Origin: Candidatus Anaerostipes avistercoris
GTDB lineage: Bacteria; Bacillota; Clostridia; Lachnospirales; Lachnospiraceae
Length of the DNA stretch: 64,000 nucleotides
Reading direction: 5' to 3'
NCBI GenBank assembly: GCA_019119895.1
Contig: DWWD01000046.1
Location: 62,001 to 126,000 of the forward strand
Shown here: in pieces, positions 9,383-17,538 of the stretch
How the letters are laid out: each line of letters begins with the position of its first letter
Numbering within the stretch: the stretch's first letter is position 1
Notes under the pieces: generated by a model
The model's input: the letters and a program-made list of their open reading frames with translations, nothing else
Database searches by the model: none
What the model was told of the DNA's origin: nothing
Program-made: the position numbers and the translations under genes

Positions 9383-10075
9383 ATGCTGGAAGAATTAAAG
9401 CAGCAGGTATATGAAGCGAATATGGAGCTGCCGGCAAAAGGGCTGGTAACTTATACATGGGGAAATGTCAGCGGAATTGACAGAGAAAAAGGCTTGTTTG
9501 TCATTAAACCAAGCGGTGTGGATTATGAAAAACTGACGCCGGACATGTTAGTTGTGCTGGACCTGGACGGAAACAAAGTGGAAGGAGATTTAAATCCATC
9601 CTCCGATACGCCGACACATATTGAACTGTATAAAGCCTTCCCGGAAATCGGGGGTGTGGTGCATACACATTCTCCATGGGCAACATCCTGGGCTCAGGCA
9701 GGACGTCCGATTCCATGTTACGGAACCACCCACGCAGATTATTTCTTCGGAGATATCCCATGCGCAAGATCTCTGACAGCAGAAGAAATTGCCGGAGAGT
9801 ATGAAAAAAACACAGGTCTGGTCATCGCGGAGACATTTGAGGAAACTAACGCCATGTACGTTCCGGGAGTTCTATGCACCAATCACGGACCATTTGCATG
9901 GGGCAAAGACGCCGCTGAGGCAGTGCACAATGCAGTCGTTATGGAAGAAGTAGCAAAGATGGCATACCGCACGGAACATCTCAAAGATGAAATTACGGAA
10001 GCGCCGCAGGAACTTCAGGACAAGCATTTCTTCCGGAAACACGGAGAAAATGCTTATTACGGAAATGACATATAG
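9383..10075 (+). CDS. ulaF: L-ribulose-5-phosphate 4-epimerase
   Basis: This class II aldolase-fold epimerase of 230 residues converts L-ribulose 5-phosphate to D-xylulose 5-phosphate, which enters the pentose phosphate pathway. Zinc ligands are seen in VHTHSPW (about His 94 and 96) and in [17 protein letters not shown] and KPSGVDY are phosphate-site segments. The frame is open upstream, but the ATG at 9383 is preceded by AAGGAAGGAGATTTC and gives the normal family N-terminus. The context favours UlaF over AraD. Confidence 0.92.
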   Translation: MLEELKQQVYEANMELPAKGLVTYTWGNVSGIDREKGLFVIKPSGVDYEKLTPDMLVVLDLDGNKVEGDLNPSSDTPTHIELYKAFPEIGGVVHTHSPWATSWAQAGRPIPCYGTTHADYFFGDIPCARSLTAEEIAGEYEKNTGLVIAETFEETNAMYVPGVLCTNHGPFAWGKDAAEAVHNAVVMEEVAKMAYRTEHLKDEITEAPQELQDKHFFRKHGENAYYGNDI

Positions 10076-10110
10076 AGAAGCAGGATTTGAAAATGAGAAA
10101 GGAGACAGAT

Positions 10111-11214
10111 ATGAGCAAGATTGATGAGATTACAAGAGAAAGCTGGATCATGGGAACTTTCCCGGAATGGGGAACCTGGCTCAACGAAGAAATTGAAAAT
10201 GAAGAAGTAAAACCCGGCACAGTCGCTATGTGGTGGCTCGGATGTACCGGTATGTGGTTTAAGACACCGGGAGGATGCAACATTACCGTTGACTTATGGT
10301 GCGGAAACGGAAAACGTACACACGGAGACGGAAAAATGAAGGTTGGACACCAGATGGCAAATATGTGCGGCGCAAGAGCCATGCAGCCGAATCTCCGTGC
10401 CGTGCCGTTTGTGATCGATCCATTTGCGATCAAACAGGTGGATGCAGTGCTGGCAACCCATTACCATCAGGATCATATGAGCGCTGAATATGCATCTCAT
10501 GTGATTAAAAGCAACATGACAACTGTAGATGAAAACGGAAAAGAAATTCCGGTACCGTTCATCGGACCGAAGAAATCCGTTGAATTATGGCAGAAATGGG
10601 GTGTTCCGGAAGACCGCTGTATCACAGTGAGACCGGGAGACACGATTAAGATTAAGGATATTGAAATTGTGGCGCTGGATTCTTTTGACCGTACCTGTCT
10701 GGTAACAACAGACCGCACAGATGAAAACAGAGAAGAACTGACAGGGATCTGCCCGACAGATATGGATGATAAGGCAGTTAACTACTTGATCAAAACGCCG
10801 GGCGGAAATATTTACCACAGCGGAGATTCTCATTATTCTATCTACTTCGCAAAACATGGAAAAGATTACGATGTAGATGTGGCATTCGGATCTTATGGAG
10901 AGAACCCGATCGGTATGCAGGATAAGATGACATCTGTGGATATTCTCAGAATGGCAGAAGCTCTCCAGGCAAAAGTTGTGATCCCGATCCACTATGATGT
11001 ATGGACAAACTTTATGGCAGATGTAAATGAAATCAAAGTTCTCTATGATATGAAGAAAGACCGTCTGGGATACAAATTCCATCCATTCTTCTGGGAAGTA
11101 GGAGGAAAATATGTATATCCGACAGATAAAGATAAGAAAGCATATCACCACAGAAGAGGATTCGAGGACTGCTTCGAGGCACCTCAGAATATCCCATTCC
11201 GTTCCTGCTTATAA
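10111..11214 (+). CDS. ulaG: L-ascorbate-6-phosphate lactonase
   Basis: This metallo-beta-lactamase-fold lactonase opens ascorbate 6-phosphate to 3-keto-L-gulonate 6-phosphate. The protein (367 residues) matches UlaG along its length, for example [20 protein letters not shown] and [11 protein letters not shown]. The metal-binding motif is THYHQDH (about 116-122) and GDSHYS follows later. An upstream TTG at 10087 is in frame, but the ATG at 10111 has GAAAGGAGAC before it and gives the conserved MSKI start. This gene identifies the operon as ascorbate-specific. Confidence 0.96.
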   Translation: MSKIDEITRESWIMGTFPEWGTWLNEEIENEEVKPGTVAMWWLGCTGMWFKTPGGCNITVDLWCGNGKRTHGDGKMKVGHQMANMCGARAMQPNLRAVPFVIDPFAIKQVDAVLATHYHQDHMSAEYASHVIKSNMTTVDENGKEIPVPFIGPKKSVELWQKWGVPEDRCITVRPGDTIKIKDIEIVALDSFDRTCLVTTDRTDENREELTGICPTDMDDKAVNYLIKTPGGNIYHSGDSHYSIYFAKHGKDYDVDVAFGSYGENPIGMQDKMTSVDILRMAEALQAKVVIPIHYDVWTNFMADVNEIKVLYDMKKDRLGYKFHPFFWEVGGKYVYPTDKDKKAYHHRRGFEDCFEAPQNIPFRSCL

Positions 11215-11228
11215 GCGAGGTGGCAGAC

Positions 11229-12278
11229 ATGAATGTGACAAAGAAAGTAATCGGAAATTTGGAAAAATGCTATGCCCTGGCTCCGCTGACCTATCAGGGA
11301 AAGCCGCACATGCTGGTGGCAGCAGAAAAGGTCAATCAGTGCCGGCTGTATGATCTGGATGGAAATCTTTGTGACGTCATTTGGGAGGAACCGGGCGGAA
11401 CCATGTCAATGGTTCAGGTCCCGGGTTCTGACGGACAGTTTATGGCAACCCATAAATTTTATTCTCCCAATGATTCCAGAGAAGCAAAATTAGTGCTGGC
11501 ATCCCCTTCGGAGGACGGGTGGAATATCAAAACACTGGCAGAACTTCCATTTGTTCATCGTTTCGATATTATCACAAGAAACGGCGTCAACTATGTGATC
11601 GCATGTACTCTGAAATCAGGACATGAATACAAAGAAGACTGGAGATTCCCGGGGAAAATCCAGGTTTGCGTTCTTCCGAAGGATTTGTCCCAGATAGATG
11701 AAGATCATCCGCTGGAATTTCAGGTGATCAAAGATAACATGCTGAAAAATCACGGATACTGCAAAACAGAAATGGATGGCGTGGAGAGAGCATTTGTCGC
11801 TTCCAATGAAGGTGTATTTTGTGTAACGCCGCCGGAATCAGAAAATGGAAGCTGGCAGATTGAACAGCTCATCGATGAGCCGTCCAGCGATGCGGCATTT
11901 GCTGATTTTGATAACGACAGTGAGAAAGAAATGCTGACTATTTCTCCATTCCACGGTAATAAGATCAGCATTTTCAAGAAACAGGATGGTGCATATAAGA
12001 AGATATACACCTATGAAAAAGATGCTGAATTCGCACACGCCATCTGGGGCGGTGAAATCTGCGGTGCACAGGGAGTTCTCATCGGTCACAGAAAAGGTGA
12101 CAGAGATTTATTATTATTCACCTGCGATGATCCGGAGAAGCTTACATTTAAGGCAGAGATACTGGATCATGATGCAGGACCGGCGAATGTACTGCATTAT
12201 GAAAAAAACGGAAAAGATTATGTACTTTCTGCCAATCGTGAAATAAACGAAATTGCATTATATCAGCTGGATCAATAA
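11229..12278 (+). CDS. Beta-propeller-like protein of the ascorbate operon, function unknown
   Basis: I do not recognise a specific function. The 349-residue protein has no signal peptide or membrane segment. It contains FG-GAP/VCBS-like acidic repeats (AFADFDNDSEKEMLTI, the DHDAGPANVLHY segment near the C-terminus, KNHGYCKTEMDG) that suggest a beta-propeller, perhaps distantly like aldos-2-ulose dehydratases. It starts 14 bases after ulaG with a GAGGTGG ribosome binding site, so it is very probably part of the ascorbate operon. A GTG at 11220 in frame overlaps the RBS and is less likely. It could be an enzyme on a sugar-acid intermediate; this is inference only. Confidence 0.8.
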   Translation: MNVTKKVIGNLEKCYALAPLTYQGKPHMLVAAEKVNQCRLYDLDGNLCDVIWEEPGGTMSMVQVPGSDGQFMATHKFYSPNDSREAKLVLASPSEDGWNIKTLAELPFVHRFDIITRNGVNYVIACTLKSGHEYKEDWRFPGKIQVCVLPKDLSQIDEDHPLEFQVIKDNMLKNHGYCKTEMDGVERAFVASNEGVFCVTPPESENGSWQIEQLIDEPSSDAAFADFDNDSEKEMLTISPFHGNKISIFKKQDGAYKKIYTYEKDAEFAHAIWGGEICGAQGVLIGHRKGDRDLLLFTCDDPEKLTFKAEILDHDAGPANVLHYEKNGKDYVLSANREINEIALYQLDQ

Positions 12279-12289
12279 ATACGAAAATG

Positions 12290-12298
12290 TGATATAAT
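12290..12298 (+). promoter_or_regulatory. Extended -10 promoter for the SorC-type regulator
   Basis: TGATATAAT is an extended -10 element (TGn plus TATAAT), 34 bases before the regulator start. No good -35 hexamer is visible, which is acceptable for an extended -10. It would give the regulator its own expression in addition to read-through from the operon. Confidence 0.5.
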
Positions 12299-12331
12299 AA
12301 AAAGAACAGAAAGACGGAATGAGGTGAAGAA

Positions 12332-13297
12332 ATGAAAGATTATGATGCTTTGAACGATAATGAAAAACGAAATATGCTTGCCAGCGTTGCAAATCTCTAT
12401 TACAATGCGGAAATGACGCAGAATCAGATTGCGGAACGTTTCTTTACCTCACGCTCCAAGATTTCCAGAATGCTGAAAGAAGCCCGGCGGCTGGGAATCG
12501 TAGAAATAACGATTAAAGAGCCGTGGGAGCGGAATGTTGAAATGGAGAAACAATTCATGGAAGAATTTCTCCTGCGGGATGTGAGAATCATTCCGGCCAA
12601 GGAAACGACAGGAACTCTGGTTCTTCAGAAGCTGGGAGAAGTAGCTGCCTATTATCTGGACAATCTCCTGGATGAGCACACGATCCTGGGAATGTCCTGG
12701 GGAAATACCATGTATCATACGGTGAAAGCGGTCAAGACCAGCAAAAATATACCGATCACCGTCGTTCCGATCATGGGCGCCGCTAATGTCCGGACGCCGG
12801 AGAGGGATTCTCTGGATTTATCTAAGGAACTGGCATATGCTTATGGAGGAAACTATTATTATATCTACGCTCCACTGTTTGTAAATTCTGTGGAAGTCAG
12901 AAAAAGCCTGGAAGAGGAGCCGAATATCAGGCAGTGTCTGGATCTGGCAAGACATGCGGATATTATCCTTACCAGCGTAGGTTCCATTGAATACAAAAGC
13001 TGGAAAGATTATCTGAGCACGACAGATATGCGCAATCTGGAGAAGAAAGGAGCTGTCGGTCATATCGGCGGACATTTCTACGATCAGGATGGAAATGAGG
13101 TGAAGACGCCTTTTGTAGATAAGATGATCGGTCTCGGCATCAAAGATATTAAGAAAACAAAAAATGTCATCTGTGTCGCAGGACTTGAAATGAAAGCAGA
13201 AGCGATCCTCGGGGCAATCCGCGGAGGCTATATCAAGACCCTGATCACAGATGAAAATGCGGCAAAGAAAATATTGCAGTTAAATCAAAAATCATAA
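12332..13297 (+). CDS. SorC/DeoR-type sugar-binding transcriptional regulator
   Basis: This 321-residue regulator has an N-terminal helix-turn-helix (AEMTQNQIAERF followed by SRSKISRMLKEAR) and a C-terminal SorC sugar-phosphate-binding domain (GMSWGNTMYHTVKAV, ITVVPIMGAANV, GAVGHIGGHFYD). It is the only regulator next to the ascorbate operon and presumably controls it in response to a phosphorylated intermediate. Candidate operators lie at 5222-5239 and 5253-5267. GAGGTGAAGA precedes the ATG. Confidence 0.9.
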   Translation: MKDYDALNDNEKRNMLASVANLYYNAEMTQNQIAERFFTSRSKISRMLKEARRLGIVEITIKEPWERNVEMEKQFMEEFLLRDVRIIPAKETTGTLVLQKLGEVAAYYLDNLLDEHTILGMSWGNTMYHTVKAVKTSKNIPITVVPIMGAANVRTPERDSLDLSKELAYAYGGNYYYIYAPLFVNSVEVRKSLEEEPNIRQCLDLARHADIILTSVGSIEYKSWKDYLSTTDMRNLEKKGAVGHIGGHFYDQDGNEVKTPFVDKMIGLGIKDIKKTKNVICVAGLEMKAEAILGAIRGGYIKTLITDENAAKKILQLNQKS

Positions 13298-13313
13298 TGA
13301 TATTTTTCAATTA

Positions 13314-13354
13314 AAAGACCATGGGAGCAGACATTTGCCTTTTTCCATGGTCTT
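13314..13354 (-). terminator. Terminator of the cold-shock gene
   Basis: The arms AGACCATGG (13316-13324) and CCATGGTCT (13345-13353) form a stem. On the minus strand it is followed by TTTTAATTG, so it mainly ends the cold-shock transcript; it may also stop read-through from the regulator. Confidence 0.65.
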
Positions 13355-13366
13355 AGTTATAGAAAA

Positions 13367-13570
13367 TCAAACGAGTTTGGCTACGTTTTCTGCCTGTTTC
13401 CCTTTGGGACCGTCTGCGATATCGAAACTTACAGGCTGGCCTTCTTCGAGCGTCTTAAATCCCGTCCCCTGGATTGCGGAAAAGTGTACGAATACATCAT
13501 CTCCTCCATCCTGCGAGATAAATCCATAACCTTTTTCCCGATTAAACCATTTCACTGTCCCAGTATTCAT
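13367..13570 (-). CDS. Cold-shock protein (CspA family)
   Basis: This is a 67-residue single-stranded nucleic-acid-binding OB-fold protein. RNP1 is seen as KGYGFISQ and RNP2 as DVFVHFSAI. It begins with [10 protein letters not shown], as in CspA/CspB. It acts as an RNA chaperone during cold shock and normal growth. The gene is monocistronic, converges with the regulator at 12332, and has GGAGGTG before the ATG. Confidence 0.95.
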   Translation of the reverse strand: MNTGTVKWFNREKGYGFISQDGGDDVFVHFSAIQGTGFKTLEEGQPVSFDIADGPKGKQAENVAKLV

Positions 13571-13704
13571 TTGGGCACCTCCATTGTATTTAAATTAAAA
13601 GAATCCTTTCTATTTAAAGTCTCCGTTCGGTCTTCATCCTATACATAAAAAAGGAAATATGTTAAAATAAATCAACCAGACCAGTATATAAATTGGAGGA
13701 AACA

Positions 13705-14160
13705 ATGAGCAGAGAAACATTTGAAGCCCGTATGGAAAAGAGAATGAAAGATCTGAAGCAGAATGATGAACATAGTATTTTTCGTGAATTACAGGGTGAA
13801 CTAATAGAATATGATTATGATACAAAGAGTCTGGACATGGCATTTGAAGCGACAGAATTCCACAAAAACGGATTCGGCATCATGTTCGGAGGCTCGTTGG
13901 TCGGTATGTTTGATATTGCCTTTGGAACACTGACAGCAGGGCTGGGGGATTATGACATTGCGCCGACGGCACAGCTGACGGTAAATTTCCTGAAAGGGGT
14001 TGCGACAGGATCCCGGGTGATCGTTCGGGTGGAAGCAGTATCAACCGGAAAGACATTGATGAATTTTATGGGCAAGGCATATGTGGGTGAAGAAATGGTC
14101 GGAAGCGCCATGGGCACATTTATGACGCCGAGACCATTTAAAAAGTATGTAGAGGACTAG
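13705..14160 (+). CDS. Hotdog-fold thioesterase-like protein (PaaI/DUF4442 type)
   Basis: This 151-residue protein has the hotdog core FHKNGFGIMFGGSLVGMFDIAFGT, written here in parts: HKNGFGIMFGG, then a helix with the Asp expected of PaaI-type thioesterases, then TAQLTVNFLKGVATGSRV. The canonical HGG is FGG here. It probably hydrolyses acyl-CoA thioesters, with unknown substrate. TTGGAGGA precedes the ATG at 13705. The next gene follows after 4 bases and is likely cotranscribed. Confidence 0.75.
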   Translation: MSRETFEARMEKRMKDLKQNDEHSIFRELQGELIEYDYDTKSLDMAFEATEFHKNGFGIMFGGSLVGMFDIAFGTLTAGLGDYDIAPTAQLTVNFLKGVATGSRVIVRVEAVSTGKTLMNFMGKAYVGEEMVGSAMGTFMTPRPFKKYVED

Positions 14161-14164
14161 GTTT

Positions 14165-15160
14165 ATGAAAGATAATTTAATTTATTTTCCCGGCGTGTGG
14201 CATGAAAGCATGGAAGAACTGTATGAGAAAATGACCCTGGAGGAATTAAAAGAAATCGCCAGGATCCATGAAATCGCAGGGCTGTATAAATTCAATAAGT
14301 CAAAACAGATTGCCGTGATCATAAGCAATATTTTAAGCAGGGAATACATGTGGGAATTTTTCCTCTGTGCATCGCCGGAAGAGCTTGAGCTGTTTGAGCA
14401 GATAGCAGAGGATGATGAGGTACTGGAAGAGGAAGAAGCTGATCTGCAGCAGATGATGCGGTATTTTTTCCGGGGCGGATATATCCTCCTGGGAGACGAC
14501 GGAAAGATGATCATTCCGGAAGAGGTCAGGACAGCCTACCGCAGGCTGAACACACCGGAATTTCAGAAGGCGCACAGAGAATACAATACAGCATATAATT
14601 ACTGCTGTGGCATTACGGCGCTCTATGGTCTGGCATCTTTAAAAGAAATTACGAAGATTTATAATACCTATGAGAAGAAGCAGATGACACCGGAGGAAAT
14701 GCTGTTTGATATCTTTCTTCCGTCTCTGAAGCGCAGCAAAGCGATTGTATACACAGATGACATGCTGGTGGAGAGCATTTTGCTGCATCAGAAAGGGATG
14801 GTGGATCAGATTCTGAAGATACGTAGATTTTACGATCCTTATATCCCAGGCAGGGAAGAAATATATGAACTGGCTCATGGAATAGAAGATCCTCTGATGA
14901 TTTTTGGCATGTATCTGATGGAGTATATGCAGTTTTCTGTGCAGGCAGCCATGGGCGTCACAGAGCTGGTAGCAGGTATGTTAAAGATTGGGGCGGATCC
15001 GGAGGATGTGTTTGACCTTCTGAAGAAAGAAGACATAGCCTTCATCAGTGAAGATCAGGAAGATGAATTTGCCGGTGAGCTGGTAGAATTATGGATGAAT
15101 CTCCGGCTGTACACCATGTATGGACATACGCCGGTCGAAATGGGAGAAGGAGCATATTAG
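14165..15160 (+). CDS. Uncharacterised protein with Rho-N/SAP-like N-terminus
   Basis: Function unknown. The 331-residue protein is soluble and acidic. Residues about 20-55 (MTLEELKEIARIHEIAG, YKFNKSKQIAVII) look like a Rho N-terminal or SAP-type helical motif, which often binds nucleic acids. The remainder is helical without a recognisable domain. It follows the hotdog gene by 4 bases. No signal peptide or membrane helix is visible. Confidence 0.7.
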   Translation: MKDNLIYFPGVWHESMEELYEKMTLEELKEIARIHEIAGLYKFNKSKQIAVIISNILSREYMWEFFLCASPEELELFEQIAEDDEVLEEEEADLQQMMRYFFRGGYILLGDDGKMIIPEEVRTAYRRLNTPEFQKAHREYNTAYNYCCGITALYGLASLKEITKIYNTYEKKQMTPEEMLFDIFLPSLKRSKAIVYTDDMLVESILLHQKGMVDQILKIRRFYDPYIPGREEIYELAHGIEDPLMIFGMYLMEYMQFSVQAAMGVTELVAGMLKIGADPEDVFDLLKKEDIAFISEDQEDEFAGELVELWMNLRLYTMYGHTPVEMGEGAY

Positions 15161-15206
15161 CACACAGGCTTTTATGCTCCTTCGATCTATAAAATGGGTT
15201 ACATTA

Positions 15207-16298
15207 TTATTTTATGCCTTTTTCGTCATTATAGACTTCGATTTTCTTCACAGCATCCAGAATCATATCCGGCGTTACATCATAAGGCCATTTCTTGACA
15301 TCAATGCCTGCCAGAGCTTTCTTGATGACCGCATCCATATCATCCAGTGACGCATGGATGTGGGAAAGTCTTGTAGGAAATCCCATTTTTCTGGAAAATT
15401 CAAAAATCTTTTCAAATTCTTCCTTCTGCTGGTCTACGATCAGAAGGATCAGGATACAGTAAGCGACAATCTCGCCGTGGAGATGTCCGTGCTCTTCTGT
15501 AGATTTACACACAGTAAATCCATTGTAACATGCGTGGGCAAGACCGGTATTTAAATCAATGCCGACCAGATTGGATACGAATCCGGTGGAAACGATGATA
15601 CCGAGGACAATCTCTCTTAAAGCATTGCCTGCTTTGTTATTTCTGCATTCTTCCAGTGCTTCTACGCCGTATTTTACGAGGGGTTCTGCGCACAGGTGGC
15701 TGATCTGCACACCCATGGAAGTAGCGTGATCCAGAACATCGCCCCGGGCGCTGATGGTACATTCATAGAATTTTGCCATGGTATCGCCGATGCCGGCCCA
15801 CAGATATTTTTCCGGAGCTTCCGCAATGACCTGGGTGTTGATAAAGATCCATTCTGCCGGTTTTTCCTGGAAAGAATACTCCCTTAAGGATCCGTCCGGA
15901 TGATAGATGATACCAAGAGAGGTACAGGATGCGCATGTGGAAGCGATTGTCGGGAATGTGAAAAACGGGCGGGAACTTTCCTGAGCAAGGACTTTGCAGG
16001 TGTCGATTGCCTTTCCTCCGCCGCAGGCGAAAATCATATCTGCCTCCCGGACTTCCGGATGGGTGTTGAGTATGTCTATATTTTCACGGCTGGCTTCTCC
16101 TCCATATTCGAATACTCCTGTAATTTCTATCTCACTGCCCTTTACTGCGTCCTTGATTCGGTCCGCGGCAGCTTTTAATGCACGGGTTCCACCGATAATA
16201 ACAGCTTTGGTTCCATATTTGCGGCACACCTGGGGAACATCCGCATAAGCGTCTGTGCCAATGGAATAGTTTGGATAAAAATACCTTGAGTGTTCCAT
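15207..16298 (-). CDS. Iron-containing alcohol dehydrogenase family protein (GldA-like)
   Basis: This 363-residue protein is an NAD(P)-dependent, metal-dependent dehydrogenase of the glycerol dehydrogenase/hydroxycarboxylate dehydrogenase group. The dinucleotide-binding segment FACGGGKAIDTCK and TIASTCASCTSLG are visible; metal ligands probably include Asp in GIGDTMAK and His in HACYNGF and EEHGHLHGE. The substrate is unknown. It is divergent from two CobW-type metal GTPases and shares an overlapping promoter with them. AAGGAGGAAATT precedes the ATG. Confidence 0.88.
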   Translation of the reverse strand: MEHSRYFYPNYSIGTDAYADVPQVCRKYGTKAVIIGGTRALKAAADRIKDAVKGSEIEITGVFEYGGEASRENIDILNTHPEVREADMIFACGGGKAIDTCKVLAQESSRPFFTFPTIASTCASCTSLGIIYHPDGSLREYSFQEKPAEWIFINTQVIAEAPEKYLWAGIGDTMAKFYECTISARGDVLDHATSMGVQISHLCAEPLVKYGVEALEECRNNKAGNALREIVLGIIVSTGFVSNLVGIDLNTGLAHACYNGFTVCKSTEEHGHLHGEIVAYCILILLIVDQQKEEFEKIFEFSRKMGFPTRLSHIHASLDDMDAVIKKALAGIDVKKWPYDVTPDMILDAVKKIEVYNDEKGIK

Positions 16299-16335
16299 AA
16301 TTTCCTCCTTATAAGTGATAATTAATATCAGAACT

Positions 16336-16364
16336 ATTATAAGACACTAAGAATCTTTTGACAA
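16336..16364 (-). promoter_or_regulatory. Promoter of the alcohol dehydrogenase gene
   Basis: On the minus strand, -35 TTGTCA (16364-16359) and -10 TATAAT (16341-16336) are separated by 17 bases. The -35 overlaps that of the opposite promoter. Confidence 0.75.
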
Positions 16365-16385
16365 ATTTTTTGTAAGTAGTAAAAT
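16358..16385 (+). promoter_or_regulatory. Promoter of the CobW-type GTPase operon
   Basis: -35 TTGACA (16358-16363) and -10 TAAAAT (16380-16385) with a 16-base spacer. Its -35 shares five bases with the divergent promoter's -35, so the two promoters should compete for polymerase. I see no Zur-type box by eye. Confidence 0.7.
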
Positions 16386-16425
16386 AGCTTTGTATAAGAA
16401 TAATAATGAAAGAAGGAACGATAAC

Positions 16426-17526
16426 ATGGCAAAAATAGATATTATTTCAGGATTTTTAGGTGCCGGGAAAACGACATTGATCCAAAAATTATTAAAAGAA
16501 GCGCTGACAGACGAGCAGGTTGTGCTCATTGAAAACGAATTCGGAGAAATCGGGATCGACGGCGGTTTCCTGAAAGACGCAGGAATCGAGGTAACCGAGA
16601 TGAATTCCGGATGTATCTGCTGCTCTCTGGTGGGAGACTTCGGGGAGGCTCTTCGAAAGGTTTCCAAAGAGTATGCGCCTGACAGAATTATCATCGAACC
16701 GTCCGGTGTAGGAAAATTATCCGATGTCATCCGTGCCGTACAGAACGCGGCAGAAGACGCTGACCTCCAGCTAAACAGCTTCACAACGGTGGCAGACGCA
16801 AAGAAATGCAAAATGTATATGAAGAACTTCGGAGAGTTCTACAACAATCAGGTGGAACATGCCGGAACGATTATCTTAAGCAGAACCGACAGCATTTCCG
16901 AGGAGAAGTTAGATCAGTGCACGGCACTGTTAAGAGAACATAACGAAAAAGCAGCCATCATTACAACCCCGTGGGATGATCTGACCGGAGAGCAGATGCT
17001 GAAAGTCATGGAGGAAGGAAATACTCTGGTAAAAGAACTGCTGGAAGAGGAGGATGTGTGCCCGGTATGCGGACATCATCACGATCACGACCATGAACAT
17101 CATCATGATCATGAGCATCACCACCACGATCATGAACATCATCATGATCATGAACACGATCACCACCACGATCATGAGCATCACCATGACCATGAACACG
17201 ACCACCATCATCATGATCACGGACATCATCACCATCACCACGCAGATGAAGTATTTACCAGCTGGGGAAAAGAAACACCGGCCAAATACGGCAAAGATAA
17301 TCTGGAAAGCATCTTAAAAACACTGTCAGACAGTGAAGAATACGGCATCATTCTCCGTGCGAAAGGAATCCTTCCGATGACAGAAGGCGGCTGGGTTCAG
17401 TTTGACCTTGTTCCGGAAGAATATGAAATCCGTGAAGGAAGCGCTGACTATACAGGAAGAATCTGCGTGATCGGATCCAAATTAGATGAAGATAAATTAG
17501 AAGAGTTATTTAAAAAGCAGGCATAG
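16426..17526 (+). CDS. CobW/COG0523-family metal GTPase with His-rich tract
   Basis: This 366-residue G3E GTPase probably inserts or stores zinc or another transition metal. The Walker A is GFLGAGKTT (9-17). The metal-binding CXCC motif is SGCICC (Cys 63, 65, 66), followed by EPSGVG (91-96). After CPVC (212-215) comes a 56-residue stretch with about 39 His (217-272), alternating with Asp and Glu. A CobW C-terminal domain ends the protein. The start at 16426 gives the family N-terminus; the upstream frame lacks an RBS. It is followed after 12 bases by a second GTPase. The His tract is encoded by repetitive CAT/CAC codons. Confidence 0.93.
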   Translation: MAKIDIISGFLGAGKTTLIQKLLKEALTDEQVVLIENEFGEIGIDGGFLKDAGIEVTEMNSGCICCSLVGDFGEALRKVSKEYAPDRIIIEPSGVGKLSDVIRAVQNAAEDADLQLNSFTTVADAKKCKMYMKNFGEFYNNQVEHAGTIILSRTDSISEEKLDQCTALLREHNEKAAIITTPWDDLTGEQMLKVMEEGNTLVKELLEEEDVCPVCGHHHDHDHEHHHDHEHHHHDHEHHHDHEHDHHHDHEHHHDHEHDHHHHDHGHHHHHHADEVFTSWGKETPAKYGKDNLESILKTLSDSEEYGIILRAKGILPMTEGGWVQFDLVPEEYEIREGSADYTGRICVIGSKLDEDKLEELFKKQA

Positions 17527-17538
17527 GAGGACAGACGC

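Noticed and set aside
16299-16425. Zur box between the dehydrogenase and the GTPases
   Set aside because: No TCGTAAT..ATTACGA-like palindrome could be found by eye.
16930-17241. Minus-strand frame of 103 codons rich in Met and Val opposite the His tract
   Set aside because: It is the antisense reading of CAT/CAC-rich codons in a real gene, with no ribosome binding site.
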